DNA of 50,118 bases from an uncultured Pelagibacteraceae bacterium (GTDB taxonomy: Bacteria; Pseudomonadota; Alphaproteobacteria; Pelagibacterales; Pelagibacteraceae), in contig CABYFX010000003.1 in assembly GCA_902518395.1 (NCBI GenBank), positions 1 to 50,118 of the forward strand. Direction: 5' to 3'. A program made the translations under genes and the position numbers. Shown one piece after another: positions 34,805 through 44,388 of this stretch (position 1 is the stretch's first letter; each line of letters starts with the position of its first letter). Under the pieces are notes generated by a model. It was given only the letters and a program-made list of their open reading frames with translations. It did no database searches and was not told where the DNA came from.

Positions 34805-35971
34805 ATGATACTTGCAAAAAATTTAGAAAATTTAGGAACAGAGTCTGCATTCAGTGTACTAGCAGAAGCTAAAGCATTAGAAGCAAAAGGACACCCAATG
34901 ATTCATTTGGGATTAGGTCAACCAGATTTTAAAACACCAAAGCATGTAGTTGAAGCTGCTAAAAAAGCTTTAGACGACGGTCATCATGGATATGTCATGT
35001 CTAATGGAATTCCAGAATGTAGAGAAGCAGTAACAAGATGGATCAAAAAACGTTATAACGCAACTATAGATGCCGAAAGAATTTTGATTATGCCAGGAGG
35101 AAAGCCGACAATGAGTTATGCAATCCAATGTTTTGGCGAACCAGGAGCAGAAATAATTCATCCCACACCTGCTTTCCCTATTTATGAATCAATGATAAAT
35201 TATACTGGTTCTACTCCAGTGCCCTATGATCTTACTGAAGATAAAGATCTTAAATTTGATCCGGATAAAATATTATCTTTGATTACTGATAAAACTAGAT
35301 TGTTAATTTTAATTAATCCAAATAATCCTACGGGTAGTTTTGTCGAAAAATCAGTAATAGATTATTTTGCAAAAGAATTAGAAAAACATCCGCATGTTAC
35401 GATCTTAAGTGATGAAATTTATAGTAGACAAATTTTTGACTATAAAGAAATGCCATCATTTTTTCATTACGAAGCATTAAAGGATAGATTAATTGTTTTA
35501 GAAGGTTGGAGTAAAGCTTATTCAATGACAGGTTGGAGATTAGGGTGGAGTTATTGGCCCAAAGAAATGGTTGCCCATGTAAATAAATTACTAATCAATA
35601 GTGTATCTTGTGTAAACGCAGCAGCACAATTTGCTGGTATAGCAGCATTAGATGGTCCAGATGATTCAATTAATGATATGTTAGATAAATTCACTTTAAG
35701 AAGAAATTTAATTCATAAAGGTTTGAATGATTTACCTGGAATAGAATGTAGTCTACCAGGAGGAGCTTTTTATGCTTTTCCAAATGTTAAAGGAACTGGA
35801 ATGTCTGGTGCAGAATTTTGCAAAAAAGCGATGCATGAAGCAGGCGTAGCAATTGTACCAGGAACAGCGTTTGGTCAAACTTGCCAAGACTACGTAAGGT
35901 TTAGCTTTGCCGCATCTAGAGATAATATACAGCAGGCTTTAGAAAATATAGGCAAGATGCTTTCTAAATAG
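34805..35971 (+). CDS. PLP-dependent class I/II aminotransferase (aspartate aminotransferase fold)
   Basis: HLGLGQPDFKTP, NPNNPTG, SKAYSMTGWRLGW (PLP-lysine motif). Confidence 0.9.
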   Translation: MILAKNLENLGTESAFSVLAEAKALEAKGHPMIHLGLGQPDFKTPKHVVEAAKKALDDGHHGYVMSNGIPECREAVTRWIKKRYNATIDAERILIMPGGKPTMSYAIQCFGEPGAEIIHPTPAFPIYESMINYTGSTPVPYDLTEDKDLKFDPDKILSLITDKTRLLILINPNNPTGSFVEKSVIDYFAKELEKHPHVTILSDEIYSRQIFDYKEMPSFFHYEALKDRLIVLEGWSKAYSMTGWRLGWSYWPKEMVAHVNKLLINSVSCVNAAAQFAGIAALDGPDDSINDMLDKFTLRRNLIHKGLNDLPGIECSLPGGAFYAFPNVKGTGMSGAEFCKKAMHEAGVAIVPGTAFGQTCQDYVRFSFAASRDNIQQALENIGKMLSK

Positions 35972-36008
35972 GCTATATTTTTAAGCAAAATTTCTGTAAT
36001 ATTTAATT

Positions 36009-37382
36009 ATGAATGAGATTGTTCAGACAGAATTAAAAAAAATTTTCGATGGTAGATTTTCAACTTCAGAATCTACTCGTTCAAACTACGCTAGAGGTGA
36101 GGATACATACGATCCAGTACTATCAAAAGCTGTAGTTTTTCCAGAAACTAACGAAGAAGTTTCTCAATTATTAAAATTATGTAACGAACACAAAATACCA
36201 GTCGTTCCTTTTGGCACTGGAACTTCATTAGAAGGCCATGTTGTTGGAAATCAAAACGGAATAACAATTTCTTTAGAAAAAATGAATAAGGTTTTAAGTG
36301 TAAATGCGGAAGACTTTGATTGTAGAGTTCAAGCAAATGTTACAAGAAAACAATTAAATGAATATTTAAGAGAGGACGGAGTTTTCTTTCCAATTGATCC
36401 AGGTGCAGATGCTGCTCTTGGTGGAATGGCAGCTACGTCAGCCTCAGGAACAATGGCTGTTAAATATGGAACCATGAGAACTGTAATTTCAGGTCTAACA
36501 GTCGTACTTCCAAATGGAGATATTATTAAAACAGGTGCTAGAACAAAAAAAACCTCTGCTGGATATAATCTCACAAATTTATTTATAGGTTCGGAGGGAA
36601 CGCTTGGGATAATTACTGAAGTACAATTAAGATTGTCACCAATACCTGAAAGCATAATGAGTGCGGTTTGTTATTTTCCAGATTTAGACTCAGCAGTAAA
36701 AGCTTCTCAAGAAGTTATTCAATATGGTGTTCCAATTGCAAGAATTGAAATGCTCAATAAAGATCAAATGGAAATTAGTATTAAATATTCAAAATTAGAA
36801 AATATTAAAGCGTCACCTACTCTATTTTTTGAATTTCATGGAAGCGAAGCATCAAATAACGAAAATATAGGAATTGTAGAAGAAATTTCAAAAAGTAATG
36901 GTGGAAGTGATTTTCAATGGGCATCTTCTCCTGAAGAGCAAAAAAAATTATGGAAAGCACGACATGACGTTTACTATTCTGTAAAAGCTTTGGGACATGA
37001 CATGAAAGTTTATTCTACAGATGTTTGTGTACCAATTTCTAGATTAGTTGAATGTATTTCTTGGGCAGAAAAAGAAGTGCAAAAGTTGGGCCTAACTGCT
37101 CCAATGGTAGGTCATGTTGGTGATGGAAATTTTCATTCTATAGTTCTATATGATCCAGACGATGAGGATAAACAAAAAAGAATAAGACAATATAGTGATG
37201 ATTTAATTAATAAAGCACTTGAGCTTGAAGGTACTATAACTGGAGAACATGGTATAGGACTTCAAAAAAAACATTACTTACTTAGAGAACATCCAGATAA
37301 TGTACCCGTTATGAAATCTATTAAACGATCAATAGATGTAAATAATATAATGAATCCTGGTAAAATTTTCGATTTAAATTAA
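36009..37382 (+). CDS. FAD-binding oxidase, GlcD / D-lactate dehydrogenase family
   Basis: PVVPFGTGTSLEGHV, GADAALGGMAATSASGT, MVGHVGDGNFHSIV, GTITGEHGIG. Confidence 0.9.
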   Translation: MNEIVQTELKKIFDGRFSTSESTRSNYARGEDTYDPVLSKAVVFPETNEEVSQLLKLCNEHKIPVVPFGTGTSLEGHVVGNQNGITISLEKMNKVLSVNAEDFDCRVQANVTRKQLNEYLREDGVFFPIDPGADAALGGMAATSASGTMAVKYGTMRTVISGLTVVLPNGDIIKTGARTKKTSAGYNLTNLFIGSEGTLGIITEVQLRLSPIPESIMSAVCYFPDLDSAVKASQEVIQYGVPIARIEMLNKDQMEISIKYSKLENIKASPTLFFEFHGSEASNNENIGIVEEISKSNGGSDFQWASSPEEQKKLWKARHDVYYSVKALGHDMKVYSTDVCVPISRLVECISWAEKEVQKLGLTAPMVGHVGDGNFHSIVLYDPDDEDKQKRIRQYSDDLINKALELEGTITGEHGIGLQKKHYLLREHPDNVPVMKSIKRSIDVNNIMNPGKIFDLN

Positions 37383-37391
37383 TCTACTTTA

Positions 37392-38345
37392 ATGAAAAAA
37401 ATATTGGTCACCAGAAGATTGTTAAGATCTTGTGAGGATAAAGCAAAAGAAATCTTTGATGCAAATTTAAACCTAAATGACGAACTTTATTCACAAAAAA
37501 AATTAATTGAAATGAGTGAAGGATGTGATGGTATACTATCAGCTTTAACTGATAAGCTAGATGCTGAAACAATTAATCAATTACCAGAATCAGTAAAAAT
37601 ACTATCTAATTTTGCAGTTGGATTTGGAAATATAGATTTAGAAGCAGCAAAAAAAAGAGGAATAGCTGTAACCAATACTCCAGACGTTCTAACTGATGCA
37701 ACAGCAGAAATAGGAGTTCTTTTAATTCTTGGTGCGTGTAGAAGAGCCTCTGAGGGAATTGAAAGAGCTAGAGAAGGTGGATGGGTTTGGTCAGCAGATT
37801 TATTAATTGGAAAACAACTAACAGGCACAAGATTAGGAATTTTAGGAATGGGAAGAATTGGACAAAAAATTGCAAAAGTTGCTAAATCTCTTGGAATGAT
37901 AATTCATTATCATAACAGATCAAAACTTAGTGAGGAAAAAGAACAAGGTGCAATTTATCATGATAATTTAAAAGATCTTTTATCTGTATCAGATGTCCTA
38001 TCTGTTTGTTGTCCAGCATCAAAAGAGACAATTGATATGATTAATAAAGATACAATCGAATACTTACCTAAGGGCGCAGTAGTTACGAATGTAGCAAGAG
38101 GAGATATAATTGAAGATGAGGCAATGATTGATGCTCTTGATAGAAGAAAGGTTTATGCAGTAGGTTTAGATGTCTATAAAAATGAACCAAATTTAAACAA
38201 AGGTTATTACAAACATAAAAGTGCGTTTATACTTCCTCATTTAGGCAGTGCTACAAAGGAAACTAGAACAGCCATGGCAAATTTGGCTATTGATAACCTT
38301 GATGAGTACTTCAAAACAGGAAACTGTAAAAATAAAGTCAATTAA
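37392..38345 (+). CDS. D-isomer-specific 2-hydroxyacid dehydrogenase (glyoxylate/hydroxypyruvate reductase-like)
   Basis: GTRLGILGMGRIGQKIAK NAD motif; VTNVARGDIIEDEAMIDAL. Confidence 0.9.
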   Translation: MKKILVTRRLLRSCEDKAKEIFDANLNLNDELYSQKKLIEMSEGCDGILSALTDKLDAETINQLPESVKILSNFAVGFGNIDLEAAKKRGIAVTNTPDVLTDATAEIGVLLILGACRRASEGIERAREGGWVWSADLLIGKQLTGTRLGILGMGRIGQKIAKVAKSLGMIIHYHNRSKLSEEKEQGAIYHDNLKDLLSVSDVLSVCCPASKETIDMINKDTIEYLPKGAVVTNVARGDIIEDEAMIDALDRRKVYAVGLDVYKNEPNLNKGYYKHKSAFILPHLGSATKETRTAMANLAIDNLDEYFKTGNCKNKVN

Positions 38346-38450
38346 CAATCTCAAGTTGTATTAAGTCTTTTTATCCTCATTTTTAATAATGACTCTAAGT
38401 TACATTTGTGTTTAATTGTCGACAGTTAATTAACTATAGAGGAGAAATAA

Positions 38451-39581
38451 ATGATTAAAGACAAAAAGTTGAAAGGTAAAAAATTACCTTCAAGACGTAA
38501 GTTCTTTAAAGCTGCTGCTGCAACTGGTGTCGCTGCTGTTGCTGCATCATCTTTAGCTGCTCCAGCTGTTGCTGCTGAAAGAATAGAAGCATCAATGGTT
38601 GCTACTTGGGGAAGAGATTTTCCAGGTCTAGGAACAGGAGCACAAAGATTTGCACAAAGAATAACAGATATGAGTGACGGTAGAATACAAGTTACTTACT
38701 ATGCTGCTAACGAGAGAGTTAAAGCATTTGACTCATTTGATGAAGTAGCATCTGGTAACTCACAAATGTATCATGCCGCTGACTATTACTGGGTAAAGAA
38801 AAATCCTGCATGGGGTTACTTTACAGCAGTGCCTTTTGGTTTCACTTACACTGAAATGAATGCATGGATTAGATTTGCTGGTGGTCAAGAGTTATGGGAC
38901 GAACTAGCAGATGGTTTTGGTCTTAAAAACTTCATGTGTGGTGATACAGGAGTTCAAATGGGTGGATGGTTTAACAAAAAAATCAGAAGTCCAAATGACT
39001 TTAAAGGTTTAAAAATGCGTATGCCTGGTTTAGGTGGGCAAGTAATTGGTAAACTTGGAGGATCTCCAGTTTCACTTCCTGGTGGACAGATTTACGAAAA
39101 CTTAGTTTCTGGTGCAATTGATGCAACAGAGTGGGTTGGTCCATGGAATGATGAAGCTATGAAATTCCAAGAAGCTGCTAAATACTACTACTATCCTGGT
39201 ATGCACGAGCCTGGATCGATGTTAGCATGCGGAACTAATAAGTCTTGGTTCACAAGTTTATCTAAAGCTGATCAATTATTAATCGAAGCTGCTGCAGCAA
39301 TGGAAAATGACGTCATGATGTCAGAGTACAATGCTAAAAATGGTGCAGCACTTGCAAGATTGATTAATGATCATGGTGTTAAACTAGAGAAGTTTAGCGA
39401 CAAGGTTTATGATGGTTTTGGAAAAGCAGCAGAGGAAGTCTTTGAAGAGACAAGAGCGAGTAGTGGTCTTGCGGAAAGAATCCATACAAGTTTCTTAAAA
39501 GCTAGAAAAGAAATTGGTGCTTGGACAAACCTTTCAGACTCACCTTACATTCAGCAAAGAAACAGAGTGCTAGGAATGTAA
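38451..39581 (+). CDS. dctP: TRAP transporter solute-binding protein, DctP7/TakP-like, Tat signal
   Basis: SRRKFFKAA twin-arginine; GVQMGGWFNKKI and IDATEWVGPWNDE motifs shared with TakP-type binding proteins. Confidence 0.9.
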   Translation: MIKDKKLKGKKLPSRRKFFKAAAATGVAAVAASSLAAPAVAAERIEASMVATWGRDFPGLGTGAQRFAQRITDMSDGRIQVTYYAANERVKAFDSFDEVASGNSQMYHAADYYWVKKNPAWGYFTAVPFGFTYTEMNAWIRFAGGQELWDELADGFGLKNFMCGDTGVQMGGWFNKKIRSPNDFKGLKMRMPGLGGQVIGKLGGSPVSLPGGQIYENLVSGAIDATEWVGPWNDEAMKFQEAAKYYYYPGMHEPGSMLACGTNKSWFTSLSKADQLLIEAAAAMENDVMMSEYNAKNGAALARLINDHGVKLEKFSDKVYDGFGKAAEEVFEETRASSGLAERIHTSFLKARKEIGAWTNLSDSPYIQQRNRVLGM

Positions 39582-39600
39582 TTACGTCTTTTATGTAATT

Positions 39601-39630
39601 AAAAGGGCCCTTAATTGGGCCCTTTTTTTT
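39601..39630 (+). terminator. Rho-independent terminator/attenuator between dctP and dctQ
   Basis: AAAAGGGCCC-TTAATT-GGGCCCTTTTTTTT perfect stem plus T-tract. Confidence 0.88.
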
Positions 39631-39670
39631 ATATTTAATAAAAGTTAAAATTTAGTATTTAGAATAGTTA

Positions 39671-40720
39671 ATGGACGCGAAAAATAAAAGTATTCATCTT
39701 TATTTAAGAATTTTAAGCTATTCAGTGATAGCTTTTACACTGGCTTTTTTGTTAAATAACTTACTTACAGTTTGGGCTGAATGGCCTGGAGTGAGAAAAA
39801 TTTTTTCTCATCACGAATTATTTGGTCATAAACAAAAGCTCTTAGAAGGATCAGACTTAAATTATGGTTATATGCAAATTGGATTATATCTGATTTGTAT
39901 AGGACTTTTAATTTCTTATGTTTTTAAAACGTACACTCAAACATTAGAAACAGACTCAGAAATATTATCAAAATTTTCAGCTTATATAGTTAGGTCATCT
40001 TTCTGGGCGGTATTCTTAGTTGGTTTAGCTGATTTTATAATTTCTTTTATGGTTGTTGAAAGATTATGGGAAACAATCTTTAGTCCAGAGGTTAAAGCCT
40101 TTATGGTTAAGGCTCCTGAAAGAATAACATTCATACACTTTCCTATTATAGCAGTTTCTTTTGTGATTGGTTATTTTACTAAATCTGTTGGTTTTATCTG
40201 GTTAGCAGTTTTAGTTGTATTAAGTGAATTTTTTATAGTTTTATCGAGATTTATATTTTCATACGAGCAAGCTTTTCAAGGAGATCTTGTGAGATTTTGG
40301 TACGCAGCGTTATATTTATTTGCAAGCGCATATGCACTAATTCATGAGGGTCATGTTAGAGTTGATGTTCTTTATTCCACTTTTAGTGAAAGAAAAAAAG
40401 CATGGACTAATGCAATTGGTTCTGCCGTGCTTGGTGTACCACTTTGTTTAATTGTTATTTTTTTAGGTTTAAATGGTAAAGCAAGTATTATTAATGGGCC
40501 GGTAGTTGCATTTGAGGTAACCCAGCAAGGTTCTAATGGATTATATTTACTGTATTTAATGGCAGTGTATCTAGCAGTATTCGCAATTACGATGTTGTTA
40601 CAGTTTACAAGTTTTTTTATGAATAGTAGTTACAAACTTTTGATGAACGAAAATGAATCAAGTATTTCAAACATAAGTAATACTAATGAAGTTCAGACAA
40701 AAAATATGGAAAGCCAATAA
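39671..40720 (+). CDS. dctQ: TRAP transporter small membrane subunit (large variant)
   Basis: 349 aa, multiple TMs; LYLFASAYALIHEGHVRVDVLYSTFSERKKAW DctQ signature. Confidence 0.87.
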   Translation: MDAKNKSIHLYLRILSYSVIAFTLAFLLNNLLTVWAEWPGVRKIFSHHELFGHKQKLLEGSDLNYGYMQIGLYLICIGLLISYVFKTYTQTLETDSEILSKFSAYIVRSSFWAVFLVGLADFIISFMVVERLWETIFSPEVKAFMVKAPERITFIHFPIIAVSFVIGYFTKSVGFIWLAVLVVLSEFFIVLSRFIFSYEQAFQGDLVRFWYAALYLFASAYALIHEGHVRVDVLYSTFSERKKAWTNAIGSAVLGVPLCLIVIFLGLNGKASIINGPVVAFEVTQQGSNGLYLLYLMAVYLAVFAITMLLQFTSFFMNSSYKLLMNENESSISNISNTNEVQTKNMESQ

Positions 40721-43371
40721 TGGAATTATTTTTCTTAGCAATCTTAGTTTTAATTATGATTGTTGCTCTAGCATCAGGTTATCCCGTAGCATTTGCTCTT
40801 CCGGGTTCTGCTATCATATCCATTGGTTTAGCTGCATTTTTTGGGTATTTATTTGAAGGAGATGCAGATGCTTTTTTTGCAGTAGATGGACCTATAGAGT
40901 GGCTTGTTGCTGGTATAACTAACTTTAGAAGTAATTATTGGGATGTTGAAACCGACACTTTAATTGCAATTCCTTTATTCATTTTTATGGGAATTATGCT
41001 TCAAAAATCAAAAATTGCGGAAGACTTATTAATTACAATGGGTCAATTATTTGGCCCTATTCCAGGAGGTTTAGGTATCTCAGTTATATTTGTTGGAGCA
41101 TTACTAGCAGCAACTACGGGTATTGTTGGAGCAACAGTTATTGCAATGGGGTTAATTTCTTTACCCACAATGTTAAATAATAATTATGACAGAAAACTTG
41201 CAAGTGGAATTGTATGTTCGTCTGGAACACTTGGGCAAATTATCCCTCCATCTATTGTACTGATTATTATTGCAGACCAATTAGCCAGTGCATCAGATGT
41301 TGCTAATAATATGAGACAGAATGATTACAAAGCTTTAACGGGTGAGTTTAATATGCCAGGTGAGTTTAGAGTTGGATCATCAAGTGCTGGAGACATGTTC
41401 CTTGGCGCTCTTTTACCAGGATTAGTCTTGGTTGCTCTTTATATGATTTATGTGTTTTTTTATGCAAGATTTAAAAAAGGGGTTGCACCACCAGTGCCAT
41501 TTAAGGGAGAATTTAATTTTAAATTTTGGATGAGAGTAATTGTTATAATTATTCCACCACTTGCATTAATATTCGCAGTTTTAGGTTCGATACTAATGGG
41601 TATTGCAACTGTTAATCAAGCTGGTTCAATTGGAGCCATAGGTGCAACACTAATGGCAGGTTACAGATTATTTGAAGGAAAGAAAAGTGCCTTTTATCCT
41701 CTTTTACTTATCATAGGTTCGTTGATACCAATCACTTTTTTTGCTTCAAATTATGAACTCAACATAAAAAATTTAGAAGAAAGAGATATTGGAGCAATAT
41801 ACATAACTGCTTTCTTTGTTATCCTTCTTGTAATCGGAATATCATGGAGCTTTTGGAGAACTTACAAAACAGAGAATGTTTTAAAAGAGGTTGTTACTGA
41901 AACTTGTATAACTACTTCAATGGTATTTATTATTCTTTTAGGAGCTGCGATGCTTACTTCCGGATTTAGAGCGTTTGGTGGTGAAGAATTAGTTAGAGAT
42001 TTCTTACAGGATTTACCTGGTGGATTTTGGACTCAGTTTGTAGTTGTTATGATTGTAATATTTTTACTGGGTTTCTTTTTAGATTTTATTGAAATTGCTG
42101 TTGTTGTTGTTCCAATAATTGCACCAATATTGTTGGCTGAAACAGGAGCTAATGTAACGGCAGTTTGGTTAGGAGTTATGATTGGAGTGAACTTGCAAAC
42201 TTCTTTTCTGACCCCACCATTTGGATTTGCCTTATTTTATTTAAAAGGTGTAGCGCCAAAAGTAGTGCAAACACTAGATATTTGGAAAGGTGTAGTACCA
42301 TTTATAGCTTTGCAGCTTGTCGGTTTAGCAATAGTTGGCTCTTATCCATCACTTGTAAATTATCTGCCTAACAGGGTTTATCTAACTTCAAAGGTAGCGC
42401 CACCTCCAATGAATCCTAAACTACAGTATTGTCTACAAGAATATAAATTTGCAAATTATGCAAATAATGCGGATGCAATAAAGAATAGCATTGACGATTT
42501 TGACTCAATAATACTTGCAAATTTACCAGCTGATAAACTAAGTTATTTCCAACGACACGTAGATAATTCAAACTATACTTTCGAATTAGTTGACGAAGTC
42601 AAAAGTACAGAAGCTATTTATAATGACTATGCCGTTGATTATAGAGACTTACATTTTAAGACTAGAAAAAAACAGAAGAAAATTTCTAAACTCAATAAAA
42701 AAATTGATAAATATAAAGCTGAAATAAGAAATTTAGATGATGATGAGGTTTCAGAAAAAAATAAAATTGAACAAAGAATTGAAAATGTAAAACTTGAAAT
42801 TGAAGAAGTCGCTAATTCAATTTCAAAAGACTGGAAACCAAAGAATGATGAATTTAATAAGATTAATAAAGCTAAAAATTTAGCTGTTAAAAAATATCGT
42901 AAAACAGCAGATAATGCATACGATGATTTAATGCTTATTAAATTATTTATTTTAGATGGAGAAAAATTTGAAGAATTGAGTAATGATATTAAAATTCTTA
43001 AATCTAAAATTGATAATCGAGGTTATCTAGATGCTATAGATCATATTGATAATATGTTTGATAAAGTTGGAGAAATATCAGGTTCAGATGAATTTGCAGA
43101 TAAATTAGATTACTTGATAACTATTATGGATGAAGATGAAAAAGATCCTGAACAAATAGCAAAAATAGCTGATGAGACTTATGCACATTTTGATAAAGAG
43201 GTAAGTTGGAGAAATGAATTTCAGAAAAAATATATGGATAGAATAAATAATCACTTACAGGTACTAAGCGACAATATTGGGTTAAGGTTACAGCAAAAAC
43301 TCACTAAAGAACAAGCGATTTATGTTTCAAGATGTAATTCAGTGCACAGAGATATTTCTTTAAACTTTTAG
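40720..43371 (+). CDS. dctM: TRAP transporter large permease with ~300-aa charged coiled-coil C-terminal extension
   Basis: IPLFIFMGIMLQKSKIAEDLL, GQIIPPSIVLIIIADQ, LQTSFLTPPFGFALFYLKG; C-terminus rich in K/E/D/N heptad-like helices. Confidence 0.9.
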   Translation: MELFFLAILVLIMIVALASGYPVAFALPGSAIISIGLAAFFGYLFEGDADAFFAVDGPIEWLVAGITNFRSNYWDVETDTLIAIPLFIFMGIMLQKSKIAEDLLITMGQLFGPIPGGLGISVIFVGALLAATTGIVGATVIAMGLISLPTMLNNNYDRKLASGIVCSSGTLGQIIPPSIVLIIIADQLASASDVANNMRQNDYKALTGEFNMPGEFRVGSSSAGDMFLGALLPGLVLVALYMIYVFFYARFKKGVAPPVPFKGEFNFKFWMRVIVIIIPPLALIFAVLGSILMGIATVNQAGSIGAIGATLMAGYRLFEGKKSAFYPLLLIIGSLIPITFFASNYELNIKNLEERDIGAIYITAFFVILLVIGISWSFWRTYKTENVLKEVVTETCITTSMVFIILLGAAMLTSGFRAFGGEELVRDFLQDLPGGFWTQFVVVMIVIFLLGFFLDFIEIAVVVVPIIAPILLAETGANVTAVWLGVMIGVNLQTSFLTPPFGFALFYLKGVAPKVVQTLDIWKGVVPFIALQLVGLAIVGSYPSLVNYLPNRVYLTSKVAPPPMNPKLQYCLQEYKFANYANNADAIKNSIDDFDSIILANLPADKLSYFQRHVDNSNYTFELVDEVKSTEAIYNDYAVDYRDLHFKTRKKQKKISKLNKKIDKYKAEIRNLDDDEVSEKNKIEQRIENVKLEIEEVANSISKDWKPKNDEFNKINKAKNLAVKKYRKTADNAYDDLMLIKLFILDGEKFEELSNDIKILKSKIDNRGYLDAIDHIDNMFDKVGEISGSDEFADKLDYLITIMDEDEKDPEQIAKIADETYAHFDKEVSWRNEFQKKYMDRINNHLQVLSDNIGLRLQQKLTKEQAIYVSRCNSVHRDISLNF

Positions 43372-44388
43372 TTAATTTGTAATTTGATCAATTATTTTTG
43401 ATCTTTTATATAATCCCAAGCCTTCAGCTTTTTGTTTTAACTTATTATATTCAGACTTTAAGTTTTCAGTGTTTACGTTAATTTTATTTCCAATTTCAAT
43501 TATTGATCCAATGATTGGATCAATTTCTAGAGGACGTTTTGCATGTAAATCTTGAGTAGTAGATGGTTTATGGCTCTTTATTGAAATTGCTGCTTTAATT
43601 CTATGATCTATCGAAACATTAAATTTAACTCCAATTTTTTCTCCCACTGACTGACATTCCTCCATCAATTTTCTCACTGTTTTCAACAGTTCTGGGTCAT
43701 CTCCAATCTCATCCAAAGATTTATCGTGTAGTGCGCTCACAATATTAAATGAACAATTACCCCAGAGTTTTATCCATATTTCATCTCTTAGGTTGCTTTT
43801 TTGTGGTGCTTTTAAACCTCCTGCAATTAATAAGTCTGCAATAATTTTAAGTCTTTCTGATTTTGATCCATCAGGTTCGCCTAATGTAAATCTTTCACCA
43901 CCATTGTGTTTAATAACACCGGGTTCAGTAATTTCAGCTGCTGGATAAACCACACATCCAAGAGCTCTTGAAGGTTTTAAAGAATTCCAAATTTTACCGT
44001 CAGGATCAACGCTATCTATATGTTTCTCATCTAAGTTTGTCCCTGTGTTAGCTTTATGAAAATACCACCACGGTAAGCCATTTACAGCAGATATTATAGT
44101 TGTATTTTTTCCAATTAAGCTTTGAAGAGATTCTACTATATTAGTAATCGCGTGAGCTTTCACTGAAATAAAAATATAATCTTGAATCCCAAGTTCTTTA
44201 GGATCATCTGTTACTTTTAATTTAAAGTTTTCTGATTTATCATTTTTAATTAATGTTAAACCGTTTTCTTCTATAGCTTTTTTGTGTGGACCTCTGGCTA
44301 TAAGTGATAAATCAATATTATTTTTACTTAAACATGCAGCTAAATATCCACCAATTGATCCTGCACCAAATATACAAACTTTTTTCAT
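43372..44388 (-). CDS. Ketopantoate reductase (PanE/ApbA) family protein
   Basis: MKKVCIFGAGSIGGYLAACL, SVKAH, IWIKLWGNCSFN. Confidence 0.85.
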   Translation of the reverse strand: MKKVCIFGAGSIGGYLAACLSKNNIDLSLIARGPHKKAIEENGLTLIKNDKSENFKLKVTDDPKELGIQDYIFISVKAHAITNIVESLQSLIGKNTTIISAVNGLPWWYFHKANTGTNLDEKHIDSVDPDGKIWNSLKPSRALGCVVYPAAEITEPGVIKHNGGERFTLGEPDGSKSERLKIIADLLIAGGLKAPQKSNLRDEIWIKLWGNCSFNIVSALHDKSLDEIGDDPELLKTVRKLMEECQSVGEKIGVKFNVSIDHRIKAAISIKSHKPSTTQDLHAKRPLEIDPIIGSIIEIGNKINVNTENLKSEYNKLKQKAEGLGLYKRSKIIDQITN

